Source of the DNA: a virus
DNA: 46,273 bases
Strand: one strand, 5' to 3'
Virus record (IMG/VR): IMGVR_UViG_3300046471_000252
Location: 1 to 46,273 of that record
Below, in pieces: positions 16,597 through 25,083 of this stretch. Position numbers and translations under genes: made by a program. The notes under the pieces are model-generated. The model worked only from the letters and a program-made list of their open reading frames with translations. It searched no databases and was not told the origin of the DNA. How positions within the stretch are numbered: the stretch's first letter is position 1; each line of letters begins with the position of its first letter.

Positions 16597-17292
16597 TTAC
16601 GGCGCCGAGTTGTTCGACGGCGAGGCCGACGAGATCGAGGATTTGGCGAACAGCCCGTAAGGGCGCATTGCCGATACCAGGGCGGCGAGTGCCCAAGTCG
16701 AACTGAAGATCAGTTTCGACGCATTGAACTCACCGGCCAGATAAGCGCCGGCAGTTACAGGGCCAGCAGTCGCATCAGCATCATCGACGAGAATGGCAAC
16801 CGGGGTCTGGCTGCCGTCTGATGCAGTGCGCACACACTGAATGTAGGTGCCGACCGCATCAAATACATTGATGGTGAAGGTATCAGTGGCAACGAAGGCA
16901 GTACCGCCTGCGGTGATGGTGAAGCCGATCTCCGCATGGCTGAACGCGGTGCCGACGGTTGCGTTGCCCAGCACCGTGCCTTCTGGGTTGGTCACTTTGA
17001 ACACTGTGGCCGAGGTGGCCAGCAGCACATAGCCGCCAGTTTCCACCGCGGAGCCCACCGCCACCGTTCCAACGGTGCCGTTGCCGGTGTTGCTCGAGCC
17101 TGTCACTACCTGAACAGGGTTGACGTTTTGCTGCCCGAGCACGGTGCCGCGCTTCAGCACGCCAGCACCCAAAAGAATCGGCTGGGTTACCAGGTTGCGC
17201 GCATCGGCAATCAGTTGATCAGGAACGTAGACCTGAGCCTGGACGCCGGGCTGTTGGGGATTGTCTCGAATTTCAGTTGGGGTCAGCGACAT
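16597..17292 (-). CDS. head decoration protein (lambda gpD-like) with an inserted repeat domain
   Basis: A 231-residue protein, about twice the size of lambda gpD. The N-terminal part (QPILLGAGVLKRGTVLGQ) and C-terminal part (TPVAILVDDADATAGPVTAG, AYLAGEFNASKLIF) form the gpD-like trimeric cap that stabilises the capsid. Between them, at about residues 63-145, lies an inserted beta-rich module (GNGTVGTVAVGSAVETGGYV, VTNPEGTVLGNATVGTAF, FTITAGGTAFVATDTFTI) of the kind found in surface-displayed phage domains. The tail is S/N/P-rich. Confidence 0.85.
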   Translation of the reverse strand: MSLTPTEIRDNPQQPGVQAQVYVPDQLIADARNLVTQPILLGAGVLKRGTVLGQQNVNPVQVVTGSSNTGNGTVGTVAVGSAVETGGYVLLATSATVFKVTNPEGTVLGNATVGTAFSHAEIGFTITAGGTAFVATDTFTINVFDAVGTYIQCVRTASDGSQTPVAILVDDADATAGPVTAGAYLAGEFNASKLIFSSTWALAALVSAMRPYGLFAKSSISSASPSNNSAP

Positions 17293-17319
17293 GCTGTCGA
17301 TCTCCGTTTGGCGTTGGGG

Positions 17320-17958
17320 TTAGCGAGACTGAGGCTGAGCGCGAGCTGCGGCCGCAATGATTTGTTGCGCGGCCGGCGTTACACCTGCCGGGAGATCGTC
17401 ACCGCCATCAGACTCAACGTTTTTGATCTTGGCGGCATCCATGCGGTCTTTGAAGCTGCCACCTTTTCCACCTACAGCGCCGGCGGCGTTGATAGCACTG
17501 ATCGCGGCATCTGCCGACATGCCGGTGTCAAACGCAAATACGCAGGCCTGCTCCGGGCTGCCGGCTTTGAAGCCGTGTGCCACGATCGCCGCGCAGCGGG
17601 CGCGTTCCTGACTGACGATGGCCTGTGTCTCGTCGTCATCTTCGGCGTCAGGATCATCGGAGTCATCGTCGGCGCGTTTTGCCTTACGACCTTTGGTGTC
17701 GTCCTTGTCGGGATCATCACCTTCGCCCTTGGCACCTTTGGCATCCTTGTCGCCGTAGTCGTCATCATTGTCGTCTGCGGCTTTATTACCTTTGCCTTTT
17801 TGGCCTTTGGCGTCGTCGTCCTTGTCCGGTTCATCGCCCTCACCCTTGGCACGCTTGGTTTTATCCTCGTCGTCGCCCTCATCGGCACGCGGGTGAAAAC
17901 CCAGCAGCTGGGCAAACGGCATCGCCGCACTCAGTCTGTTTCGAATGGTCATGGTCAA
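17320..17958 (-). CDS. scaffold-like protein with a charged repeat linker
   Basis: A 212-residue protein between the S49 protease and the decoration gene, the slot of lambda's Nu3 scaffold. Residues 25-112 are an extreme low-complexity stretch of D, K, G and E with recurring KGEGDEPDKDD / GEGDDPDKDD units. The C-terminal 100 residues are helical: ERARCAAIVAHGFKAGSPEQ, FAFDTGMSADAAISAINA. That resembles the scaffold-like tail found behind phage S49 proteases, here encoded as a separate gene. The scaffold role is inferred. Confidence 0.6.
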   Translation of the reverse strand: MTMTIRNRLSAAMPFAQLLGFHPRADEGDDEDKTKRAKGEGDEPDKDDDAKGQKGKGNKAADDNDDDYGDKDAKGAKGEGDDPDKDDTKGRKAKRADDDSDDPDAEDDDETQAIVSQERARCAAIVAHGFKAGSPEQACVFAFDTGMSADAAISAINAAGAVGGKGGSFKDRMDAAKIKNVESDGGDDLPAGVTPAAQQIIAAAARAQPQSR

Positions 17959-17976
17959 TCCTCTGAATGGTTGGTG

Positions 17977-18855
17977 CTAGGCCAGCTGGGAAATCAGCGC
18001 CCGGAAAGCGGCGTCGGGCGCCGCGACAGCGTCGGCCAAACCAGCAGCAACACCGGCGGCGCCGAGGTAGGTGCCAGCTTGCGTTGCGCGAACCTTGCTG
18101 GCCGCGATGTTTCGGTTACGGGCGACGGTTTCCACAAACAGTTCGCCCATGGTGTCGATGTCATCTTGGAAACGCGCCAGCGCCTGCGCCGACAGCGGGA
18201 TCTCGGAATGACCGTCAGCCTTGCGATCGCCGTAGGTGATGAACGTCACCTCGATGCCGGCGGAGGTCAGCGCCTTGGAAAAATCGACGTGCATGCAGAT
18301 CACGCCGATAGACCCGGTGCCACCGGTGCGCGGGACGTAAATCCGGTCAGCCGCGCTGGCCAAGGCATAGGCCGCTGAATAGGCCGATTCATTGAGGATC
18401 GACCAGATCGGCTTGACCCCACGAGCACTGTAAATGGTGTCGACCAGATCGAAACAACCGGAAACTTCGCCTCCCGGCGAATCAACGTCCAGCACGATGG
18501 CCTCGACCTTGGGATCGTACAGAGCGGTCAAGAACGCCTGGCGCAGCCCGTCGTAACCCGTCATGCCACTCCATGGCCTTAGTGTCCCGGTCTTCTGCAC
18601 GAGGGTGCCGTGAATGGGGATCACCGCCACGTTCCCGACCAGGTCATAACCGGTATCGCGAGACTCCCGATCGGCGTAGCTGTAGCCATCACCTTCCAAA
18701 GCGAGGGGTGTCAGGTCGATGGCATCGCCACTGACCCGCATCATCCGGCCGATGCCCATTCGCTCAGCCAGGGCGGCCATGATGACCTCAGCTTTCTCCG
18801 GCCGAATCGCTACCGGCACATTGAAGAGCCGTTGAGCAAGATGTCCAAATTGCAT
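17977..18855 (-). CDS. prohead protease, S49 family (lambda gpC-like)
   Basis: A 292-residue S49 peptidase. VAVIPIHGTLVQK begins the ClpP-like fold, IVLDVDSPGGEVSG is the oxyanion-hole region, Ser160 in ESAYSAAYALAS is the likely nucleophile and Lys212 in YGDRKADGH the general base. It would cleave scaffold and head proteins during maturation. Unlike lambda gpC it ends shortly after the catalytic domain; the scaffold-like part is the next gene. The start overlaps the portal stop (TAATG). Confidence 0.9.
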   Translation of the reverse strand: MQFGHLAQRLFNVPVAIRPEKAEVIMAALAERMGIGRMMRVSGDAIDLTPLALEGDGYSYADRESRDTGYDLVGNVAVIPIHGTLVQKTGTLRPWSGMTGYDGLRQAFLTALYDPKVEAIVLDVDSPGGEVSGCFDLVDTIYSARGVKPIWSILNESAYSAAYALASAADRIYVPRTGGTGSIGVICMHVDFSKALTSAGIEVTFITYGDRKADGHSEIPLSAQALARFQDDIDTMGELFVETVARNRNIAASKVRATQAGTYLGAAGVAAGLADAVAAPDAAFRALISQLA

Positions 18856-20507
18856 TATTGAGGCCTCGGTTTCTCTATGGCTTCATCCGCCGACGTGTAT
18901 CCGCCCGGAATCTGCATGCCAGCCCATGTCGGACAAGGGATGCCCAGTTCTCTGAACTTTTCGATTTCGCGTTTGCGTTGCTCGAGCACTTCCTCGTAAT
19001 CCAGCCCCTGCTCCATACATTCCTGTTGGAGCGTGGAAAGACCCGCATCCATACCCAGCACAGCGCCCTGTTTCTCTGCCACGGGGTCGATCCAGCCCCT
19101 TGCTGGGCCCATCCACTCAGCACGCGAGTACATCGACCGGCATTCCATAAACTCCGGAGCGCCATGCGGCAACGGGTAGTCGTCGACTTCCATGGATTCC
19201 TCCATGAAGCATCCGAGCACCGGTTGGGCAGTGTTGTTGGCAAAATCGTTACGACGACGCGTCAGGGTCTTGAACGCTTCCAGCAGAGCGCCGCGCGCCG
19301 AGCTGTAGTTGGTATCCGACCAGTCATGCGACATTTGCTGCGCCGACAAGCCAGTGGCCGAGGCGAAGTTGTTCAGGAACGATTTCTCGAATCCAGCAAA
19401 GTTGGCATTTGGACGCGTAGCGGTGACCGCGTGAATTTTCTCACCCGGGAACAGAATCGGGAGGCGCGACTCACCCAGCATGGTTTTCTTTCTGTCGTGA
19501 TAATCAGCCCGCTGGTCCTGATAGGCGGACATGTCATCACCCTCACCGACCGCTTCAGCCACGAGGCTGTGATCGAACGGGCTTTCGATGTAAGCACCAA
19601 AAATCGAGTTGATCACCGCGGCATCCAACTCGACCGCATCGTACTTGGCGAGCATTTTCATGCGCTGCAGGATCGGCGCGAAAATGCCGGAACCCCCTCG
19701 GTGCTGGGACGCTCGATCATGGTCAAAATCATGAATGATGACCGGACGCCCCCATTCGGTTTCCCGAGGAATCTGCTCCCAGGTCACGCTATCAGCGGCG
19801 GCCCACCAGTCACCTTGGTGCGCCTTACGGATCCAGTACGCCTTGGCGGCGCCGAAACGATCAAGGATGACCCCGCCGCGAGACGAGGTTGAGTCAAACT
19901 GCTGTTGCGGATTGCTCAATCGGTCCGGGTCAATCAACTGAATAGCAGTGGAGTAGCGCGCTCGGCCAAGACCAACCCGCTCGGGTATGTAACAGGCCTG
20001 CATCAAGGAATCGCCATCGATCAACTTGTGGCGGAAGCCCAGACGCATCATCTGCGTAATGGTCAGAGAACGTTGCGCATCGCAGTAGCGGCCGGTATCG
20101 AACGCCCAGCTCCGATAGTTCGCGCTGGCGACCTGTGCGAATTCATGCGCCCAAGTGGCATCAAACGCTTTTTTCCCGGTGTACGCCGCCAGGGCACGCC
20201 AGTCCGGTTTGATCAGCGGGCGGAAGTGCCCGCCAATGGCGTTGTCGAGAATGCGAGTAACCGCACCCGAGGCCCAGCCGTCATTTCGGACCAGGTCACG
20301 GACGCGGGAGACGATCCGGTCACGGTACATGTTGAGTTCGCCATCGGGCGAACCAAGGACAGGATTCCAACCAGCAACGTGCTCGCCGCGAATGTCCGCA
20401 GCGTCATAGGGTGCGCCGCCACCAGGTGCAAGCGCTTTTCCCCGGCTCGGCCGCAGAGGCTGGATCGGCTTGCCGTCGAGCCCAACAATCGATACAGGGT
20501 TATTCAT
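18855..20507 (-). CDS. portal protein (lambda gpB-like)
   Basis: A 550-residue portal protein. Key regions are RDRIVSRVRDLVRNDGWASGAVTRILDNAIGGHF near the start, GDSLMQACYIPERVGLGRARYSTAIQLIDPDRL in the middle and IHDFDHDRASQHRGGSGIFAPILQRMKML, all typical of lambda gpB. The dodecameric ring is the DNA entry and exit channel. I chose the ATG at 20507 (MNNPVSIVG) because it forms a TGATG junction with gpW; a frame 13 codons longer exists but overlaps gpW more. Confidence 0.92.
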   Translation of the reverse strand: MNNPVSIVGLDGKPIQPLRPSRGKALAPGGGAPYDAADIRGEHVAGWNPVLGSPDGELNMYRDRIVSRVRDLVRNDGWASGAVTRILDNAIGGHFRPLIKPDWRALAAYTGKKAFDATWAHEFAQVASANYRSWAFDTGRYCDAQRSLTITQMMRLGFRHKLIDGDSLMQACYIPERVGLGRARYSTAIQLIDPDRLSNPQQQFDSTSSRGGVILDRFGAAKAYWIRKAHQGDWWAAADSVTWEQIPRETEWGRPVIIHDFDHDRASQHRGGSGIFAPILQRMKMLAKYDAVELDAAVINSIFGAYIESPFDHSLVAEAVGEGDDMSAYQDQRADYHDRKKTMLGESRLPILFPGEKIHAVTATRPNANFAGFEKSFLNNFASATGLSAQQMSHDWSDTNYSSARGALLEAFKTLTRRRNDFANNTAQPVLGCFMEESMEVDDYPLPHGAPEFMECRSMYSRAEWMGPARGWIDPVAEKQGAVLGMDAGLSTLQQECMEQGLDYEEVLEQRKREIEKFRELGIPCPTWAGMQIPGGYTSADEAIEKPRPQ

Positions 20508-20776
20508 CACTTGAACCTGAATGTAATAGGTCGACGGGCCTGGCAAACAATTCCGAGTTGCTGTTGTAGCATCAGAATGATGTTTGCCAGCTGGGCAATA
20601 TTGGCCCGCGTGTAGGTGATGCTCTTGGAGCCATCACCCTGGGTGTACGTCGCGGTCTCGATCTTTCCGCCCGTTGATAACTGGATGTAAGCCTGCTGCG
20701 CGTTCTGCAACGACACCTGCAAGGACTCCCGGGAAATGCCCGCCAGCAAACTACTGTTTGGACCACAACGGCTCAT
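20507..20776 (-). CDS. head-tail joining protein (lambda gpW-like)
   Basis: An 89-residue protein. The middle (LQNAQQAYIQLSTGGKIETA, GDGSKSITYTRANIAQLANI, ILMLQQQLG) fits gpW: helix, beta hairpin carrying the GDG turn, then helix. In lambda, gpW plugs the portal after packaging and helps create the tail-binding site. It sits between the large terminase and the portal, exactly as in lambda. The extra N terminus and short basic C terminus are not conserved. Confidence 0.82.
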   Translation of the reverse strand: MSRCGPNSSLLAGISRESLQVSLQNAQQAYIQLSTGGKIETATYTQGDGSKSITYTRANIAQLANIILMLQQQLGIVCQARRPITFRFK

Positions 20777-20794
20777 GGGATAACTCCAGGTCAG

Positions 20795-20816
20795 CCCCGC
20801 CGAAGCGGGGAGTTTT
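20795..20816. other. strong hairpin between terminase and gpW genes
   Basis: A 6-bp GC-only stem (CCCCGC / GCGGGG, CGAA loop) lies between the two genes. T residues follow it only on the plus strand, so on the coding strand it is more likely an RNA-stability or translation element than a terminator. Confidence 0.5.
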
Positions 20817-22953
20817 ACGCGAGCCGGCTGGCCAACGTTTTTTTCTTGGCGGGTTTCGACGGAATGATCTGAGGGCCGGTTTTCTTGCCATCAGATTCAG
20901 ACTCATCCAGCGGAACTGTCGGCTCGGGATCCGGGCGATGAACGGGAACACCGATCAGCGCATTGACCTTTTCCGCCAACTTATTCAGCTTGATGCCCAT
21001 GTGTAGGAGCCCGCACAACGCGGCATATCCATACACACGACAGTCGAGACCTTCGTTTGCACGACCTGGCCGAGGCTCCCAGACGCGATACTTCACGCCA
21101 CCAGTTTCTTTCACCACCGATCGTTCAGCGGTCAGCTGGGCGAAGTAGTTGATGTCTCGACTGACCGGAAAGTGCATGTAGCCCGGCCCGGGTTTGTCCT
21201 TCATCAAGCGCGTAACGATGGTGTCTTTAGCCGCGTTCACACCCAGCATGACCGGCCGGTAGGTGGCCTTGCTGCGCCGGCTTGGAACCTTCGTCGGCCA
21301 GACCGGAGAACGTTTGCCGTTTCGCGCCGATTCGCCTTTGATCGCCCAGATTCGGCGACCGATGCGCGCCTTGCAAAAGGCATACACCGCCTGCGTATGG
21401 TGACCGCCGGAGTCAAAACAGGCGGCCATCACCGGAAAGGCGTAACCGTCGGCGCGGTACCAGATACGCTTGAGGTACGCATCAAGCAGGGCCTGGGTTT
21501 CCGGTTGATCAAACTCGCCTTCAATGACGTGGTAATCGATCGACCATGACTCTTCATTGACGCCCCAGCCAATGACTTCCATCTCAAGACGGTAGTCCTG
21601 GCAGTCGATACCGACAGTGATCAACGCGACCCCGTCGGGCACCTCGGCGGCCCAGATTTCACAGCGCGCCGCCAGGCTTTCGATTTGGATCTCCCGGCCG
21701 GAGTTCTTCCGGTACGGAAGGCCAAGCTGGGTGTTGTAAAAGGCGAGCTTCATGTCCTCGTCGTCGCCACAGGCCAACCATTTGCGGGCAATGTCTGCCG
21801 GCTTGTCTTTAGACCAGGGGCTGTACAGCTTCGACGCGGTGAAACCCGCATGTTCGTTATCAACCGGGTGGCTGCCACAGGTTGGGCAGCGCGCCAGATA
21901 AACCGAATGCCGAGGGCTTTCGGAAAGTGTCCACACTCGCTCTACGGCACCAACACGGTCGAGATTCCAAGAGGCTTCGTATTGCTCCAACGGCTGATGC
22001 CGATCACCGCAGCACTGAAAGACCTTGGTCTGATGCCAGCGAATGCTGCGCAACGACTTGAGTCGGTCACCTTCGGACCACTGATCGCCACACCCCTCGC
22101 AATACATCCGCGCGGTCTTCGGCAGGTGAGCGCCGGTGTCCGGATCCTTCTGCCAATGGACGTGTTTGAAAAACTCGGGAAACTGCCGATGCCCGCAGGC
22201 TGGACACGCCACAGAGGCGCGACGCTGATCGGAGGCCAGATAACTTTTTTCGATCCGCGACTCATCTTCCACCGTCGGTGAGCAGGCACGCACCGAAAGC
22301 CAGTTGGCCCCGAAGCTGGCCGTCCGTTCTTCAGCGAGCATGATCGGATCGCCCTCGCGGGTGATCGGGTATTTGTCGACTTCGTCACTCAGCAGAATGC
22401 GAATCGGACGACGCGCCAGGTTGTCCGGGCTACCGGCACCGGCCAGGGCCAAAAACCCACCGGGGAAAGCCTTGTACAACAGCGTCTCATCCGAGGATCG
22501 GGTTTTCCCTGTCCCCACCAATGCACGCAGTACCGGTGTTGTACGGACCAACGGGCTGATGCGTTCCTTGGAGAACTGCTCGGCGGCAGCCTCCTTGGGC
22601 TGCAGCAACAGCATCGGGCACGGGTCCAAGTGTGCGAAGTAACCGAAGATGTTTTCCAGCAGCGCCGTTTTCAGTAACTGCGTGCTGACCATCACGGTGA
22701 TGACATGCACACCGGCTTCAGTCACGGCCATCATGGGGCCGCGGGCTACTTCAACAGTGGAGGTTTCCCAGTTACCGGAAATTGCCCCAGCCTCTTTGGC
22801 CAGGCGGCGGTACCGATCTGCCCAGTCCGGGACAGTGATGCGCGGTGGAGGGGTCCAGCCTTGGCGATAGGCCAGAACCAGGCGATCAGGTTTCGCTAGC
22901 GAACTCGACCTCAATTTCTGGCTCGCCGAGCTGGCTGATGTGTTTGTGGACAT
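20815..22953 (-). CDS. terminase large subunit (lambda gpA-like)
   Basis: A 712-residue GpA-type packaging motor. PPPRITVPDWADRYRRL opens the ATPase domain. A deviant Walker A-like loop lies near Lys95 (VSTQLLKTAL), and Walker B is IRILLSDEVDKYP (Asp190, Glu191). Zinc-knuckle-like pairs CPACGH and CEGCGD are near residues 250-290. The nuclease domain follows (LITVGIDCQDYRLEMEVIGWG, then FDSGGHHTQAVYAFC). GpA-type terminases usually cut at cos sites. It overlaps the small subunit by 68 bases, so a later start is possible. Confidence 0.93.
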   Translation of the reverse strand: MSTNTSASSASQKLRSSSLAKPDRLVLAYRQGWTPPPRITVPDWADRYRRLAKEAGAISGNWETSTVEVARGPMMAVTEAGVHVITVMVSTQLLKTALLENIFGYFAHLDPCPMLLLQPKEAAAEQFSKERISPLVRTTPVLRALVGTGKTRSSDETLLYKAFPGGFLALAGAGSPDNLARRPIRILLSDEVDKYPITREGDPIMLAEERTASFGANWLSVRACSPTVEDESRIEKSYLASDQRRASVACPACGHRQFPEFFKHVHWQKDPDTGAHLPKTARMYCEGCGDQWSEGDRLKSLRSIRWHQTKVFQCCGDRHQPLEQYEASWNLDRVGAVERVWTLSESPRHSVYLARCPTCGSHPVDNEHAGFTASKLYSPWSKDKPADIARKWLACGDDEDMKLAFYNTQLGLPYRKNSGREIQIESLAARCEIWAAEVPDGVALITVGIDCQDYRLEMEVIGWGVNEESWSIDYHVIEGEFDQPETQALLDAYLKRIWYRADGYAFPVMAACFDSGGHHTQAVYAFCKARIGRRIWAIKGESARNGKRSPVWPTKVPSRRSKATYRPVMLGVNAAKDTIVTRLMKDKPGPGYMHFPVSRDINYFAQLTAERSVVKETGGVKYRVWEPRPGRANEGLDCRVYGYAALCGLLHMGIKLNKLAEKVNALIGVPVHRPDPEPTVPLDESESDGKKTGPQIIPSKPAKKKTLASRLA

Positions 22954-23491
22954 ACTCCGTCAATGCTCCAACCACACGATCAGCCTCAAGCCCTAGGTCC
23001 GCGGCCAAGAGTGGGCCAACACGGGTAGGCCAGTTGAGCCAGGCATCACGTGATGCCCGCGCTTGTTCAAATAGGATTTTTTCAGCGATCTCCAACGAGA
23101 CCAGGGCGCCAGACTTCTGCTCGTACTCAAGTTGACGCAACAGCGCCAGGTAGTTCTCTTTCAGGCGCAGCGCTTCGGCATAGTCGCGGGTGGCAACTCC
23201 GCCGTTTTCCAGCAACCACAACGCCTGCCCTTCGAGCGACTCATCCTCGTCCGGCAACAGGTTCGCAGCGCGCGGCTCGACCTGCGAACTGCGAACCACA
23301 GGGTTCGCACTTTGGTTCGCACTGTTCGCAGCCTTCGCATTGCCTTCGCGCCAACTGCTTCCGACCAGCGCCGGATTTATCGAGCCGTCGTCGAAAGCCA
23401 CGAGGCGCTTGAGTTTCAGCGCTTTTCGAACCAGCGTGTCGGACACGCCTTCGCGTCTCGCGAACTCGCGAATGGAGATACCTTCTTTCAT
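22886..23491 (-). CDS. terminase small subunit (Nu1-like)
   Basis: A 201-residue protein with an N-terminal winged-helix motif (ISIREFARREGVSDTLVRKALK) like lambda Nu1, which binds cos DNA. A polar linker rich in N, S and A follows, then a helical C-terminal half (YAEALRLKENYLALLRQLEY, then FEQARASRDAWLNWPTRV) that would contact the large subunit. It directly precedes the large terminase gene, and the non-coding DNA on its 5' side (23492-23651) is where a cos site is expected. Confidence 0.87.
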   Translation of the reverse strand: MKEGISIREFARREGVSDTLVRKALKLKRLVAFDDGSINPALVGSSWREGNAKAANSANQSANPVVRSSQVEPRAANLLPDEDESLEGQALWLLENGGVATRDYAEALRLKENYLALLRQLEYEQKSGALVSLEIAEKILFEQARASRDAWLNWPTRVGPLLAADLGLEADRVVGALTEYVHKHISQLGEPEIEVEFASET

Positions 23492-23651
23492 TGTCGGGCC
23501 CGGGGTGCGAACACCTTTGAGACTTCATAGCTGGGGGAGAAGCGCGGCGCGCAATGCCCTCGATGCCAGAAGGGCGCAGAGGGACCCAACATGGGGGGGT
23601 ACCCCCTCCCAGGGAAGCCAAAGCGCACCACCATGGTGCAAAAAGGGAACC
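23492..23651. promoter_or_regulatory. non-coding spacer before terminase, candidate cos region
   Basis: This 160-base gap holds no convincing gene. It contains a 12-bp perfect palindrome GGGGGTACCCCC (23595-23606) inside a G-run/C-run, and a second 10-bp palindrome CACCATGGTG (23629-23638). In lambda-type phages cos lies just upstream of the small terminase gene, so the GC-rich palindrome is a candidate cleavage site. This rests on position and symmetry only. Confidence 0.4.
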
Positions 23652-24281
23652 TCAGCGTGCGGTCGCGAGCGCGTGCCCGATGGCCTCGCTGAACACGACG
23701 TTGAAGCGTCGGTTGACCAGCGCCTGAGCGCGACTGCGGTAGTTCAGGCGCTTGGTCACGGCCAACGCGTCGCCGAAGCGGATCAGCAGCTTGAGGTGTG
23801 CCGCGATCTTCTTCTTCGCCGGTATCCGCTGCCATACACCGTTGACCATTCCGGCCTTGGTCTTGACTGGACCAATGAACACATCAGGTCTGGCCTTCAG
23901 CCGCTCCAGCACCTTGCGAGGCAACTGCCCGTACTTGTCGAGCTTGATGTTCTTCGGGTTGAGCAATGCGCGACCCGACAGAACGTGCGAGCCACCAGTT
24001 TCGTATGGCTCCAAATACTTGGCCGCGATGGGTTTGACATAGACGGTCGCCGTCAGCGTGTCCTTCCTTGCACCCTGGACACCCACCGAGTTCCGAGTGA
24101 ATGGCCGAGGCTGCTTGAATGTCGATGCGATGTTATCGATCTCATCATCCGCAACCTCTGTGGCGATGGCAGTCAATGCAATGGCTGTCGCATAACCTAT
24201 CTGCTTGTAGGCCAGCGCTGAGAGCTTCTTGCTCAGTTCCTTCACGTCATATCTGACGGATATTCCGATTGGCCCCGACAT
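23652..24281 (-). CDS. gpZ-like minor structural protein
   Basis: A 209-residue basic protein. The pattern of an N-terminal helix (VKELSKKLSALAYKQIGYAT), FKQPRPFTRNSVGVQGARKD, TATVYVKPIAAKYLEPYETGG, and a long basic helical C terminus fits minor tail/tail-completion proteins in the lambda gpZ or HK97 gp10 group. Its place before the terminase genes, far from the tail genes, is unusual. Assignment is by overall pattern; the exact role is uncertain. Confidence 0.55.
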   Translation of the reverse strand: MSGPIGISVRYDVKELSKKLSALAYKQIGYATAIALTAIATEVADDEIDNIASTFKQPRPFTRNSVGVQGARKDTLTATVYVKPIAAKYLEPYETGGSHVLSGRALLNPKNIKLDKYGQLPRKVLERLKARPDVFIGPVKTKAGMVNGVWQRIPAKKKIAAHLKLLIRFGDALAVTKRLNYRSRAQALVNRRFNVVFSEAIGHALATAR

Positions 24282-24307
24282 GAAGGATCCTCGCTCACCT
24301 GCAGCGC

Positions 24308-24658
24308 CTATGACTTAGGCTGATTTGTTTTATCCGGGGCTTTCGGCTTCTCGCAACCCATGCAGTGCTCACAGTTCAACATCCTGCAGAGCCAGGCTTT
24401 CACGCGCTGCCAATACGTGACCATGAAGATGTGCCGAGCACCGGCAAGGGCTAACGATACGTGCAGCGTAAGACCAGCCGCAGTGGGGCCAATGAAAATG
24501 TTCTGTTCACGATTCACCACCACGAAACCACTGATTGCGATCGCGGAATAGATCAACTTCCCGAGAATGCCATCCCTCACCTTGCCACTCAGAACACACC
24601 AGAGAGCCCACAGCGCGATCAATCCACACGCTATTGAGTTGATCAGTTCGTAGTTCAT
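24308..24658 (-). CDS. holin-like membrane protein, second of a pair
   Basis: A 116-residue protein with hydrophobic segments at about residues 6-24 (SIACGLIALWALWCVLSG), 33-48 (IYSAIAISGFVVV) and 58-80. The cytosolic tail is short, Cys-rich (CRMLNCEHCMGCEKP) and charged. Three segments and a charged tail fit a class I holin. It overlaps the preceding holin-like gene by an ATGA junction. One of the pair may be the holin and the other an antiholin or pinholin partner. Confidence 0.65.
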   Translation of the reverse strand: MNYELINSIACGLIALWALWCVLSGKVRDGILGKLIYSAIAISGFVVVNREQNIFIGPTAAGLTLHVSLALAGARHIFMVTYWQRVKAWLCRMLNCEHCMGCEKPKAPDKTNQPKS

Positions 24659-24987
24659 GGTGGATTACCTCCTCCAAACCGCTGGCGGATAAACGCCCAG
24701 AGGTCGGCGGCTTTGATTGCTCGCGTGATTGCGGCGATCAACGACCCGCCAAAGGTCCCCAGCAAGAATCCAATCCCCGCAACACTTCGTGGCTCCACCA
24801 CACCCAAATAGGCGCTGATCAAGCCAGTTAAGTAGTGCGCGCACACTGCGCCGGAGAAAATGAAGATCGCCCAGGCTTTACGATCAATCAGGTCGTCCTT
24901 GTGCCAAAAGCTTGCAGCGACTGCTCCAAGCAAACCAGCCACAAACCATGAATCCAACCTGTCGAGCAGGCGGTATAGGAAATCCAT
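24655..24987 (-). CDS. holin-like membrane protein, first of a pair
   Basis: A 110-residue protein with hydrophobic segments at about residues 14-28 (WFVAGLLGAVAASF), 38-58 (AWAIFIFSGAVCAHYLTGLIS) and 66-90 (SVAGIGFLLGTFGGSLIAAI), and a basic, Gly-rich C terminus. This is the plan of Pseudomonas phage holins. It is the first gene of the late operon after the leader terminator, like lambda S, but the endolysin and spanins lie about 23 kb downstream. Confidence 0.68.
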   Translation of the reverse strand: MDFLYRLLDRLDSWFVAGLLGAVAASFWHKDDLIDRKAWAIFIFSGAVCAHYLTGLISAYLGVVEPRSVAGIGFLLGTFGGSLIAAITRAIKAADLWAFIRQRFGGGNPP

Positions 24988-25050
24988 GCGCTCGACTCCG
25001 CTGTTGGCATGATTGAGAAAAAAGGCCTACAAGGCCGAGGGGATAACCCC

Positions 25051-25083
25051 AAAAACGAAAAAGCCCCGACGCAGAGTCGAGGC
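25051..25083 (-). terminator. late-leader terminator (tR'-like) upstream of the holin genes
   Basis: On the minus strand an 8-bp stem (GCCTCGAC / GTCGGGGC, one wobble pair) is followed by TTTTTCGTTTTT. It lies 64 bases before the first holin gene, as lambda tR' lies before S. Confidence 0.82.

Noticed and set aside
17357-18378. Long plus-strand frames opposite the scaffold and protease genes (up to 480 codons)
   Set aside because: They arise from the low-complexity GC-rich repeats of the real minus-strand genes, have no ribosome site and show hydrophobic nonsense repeats.
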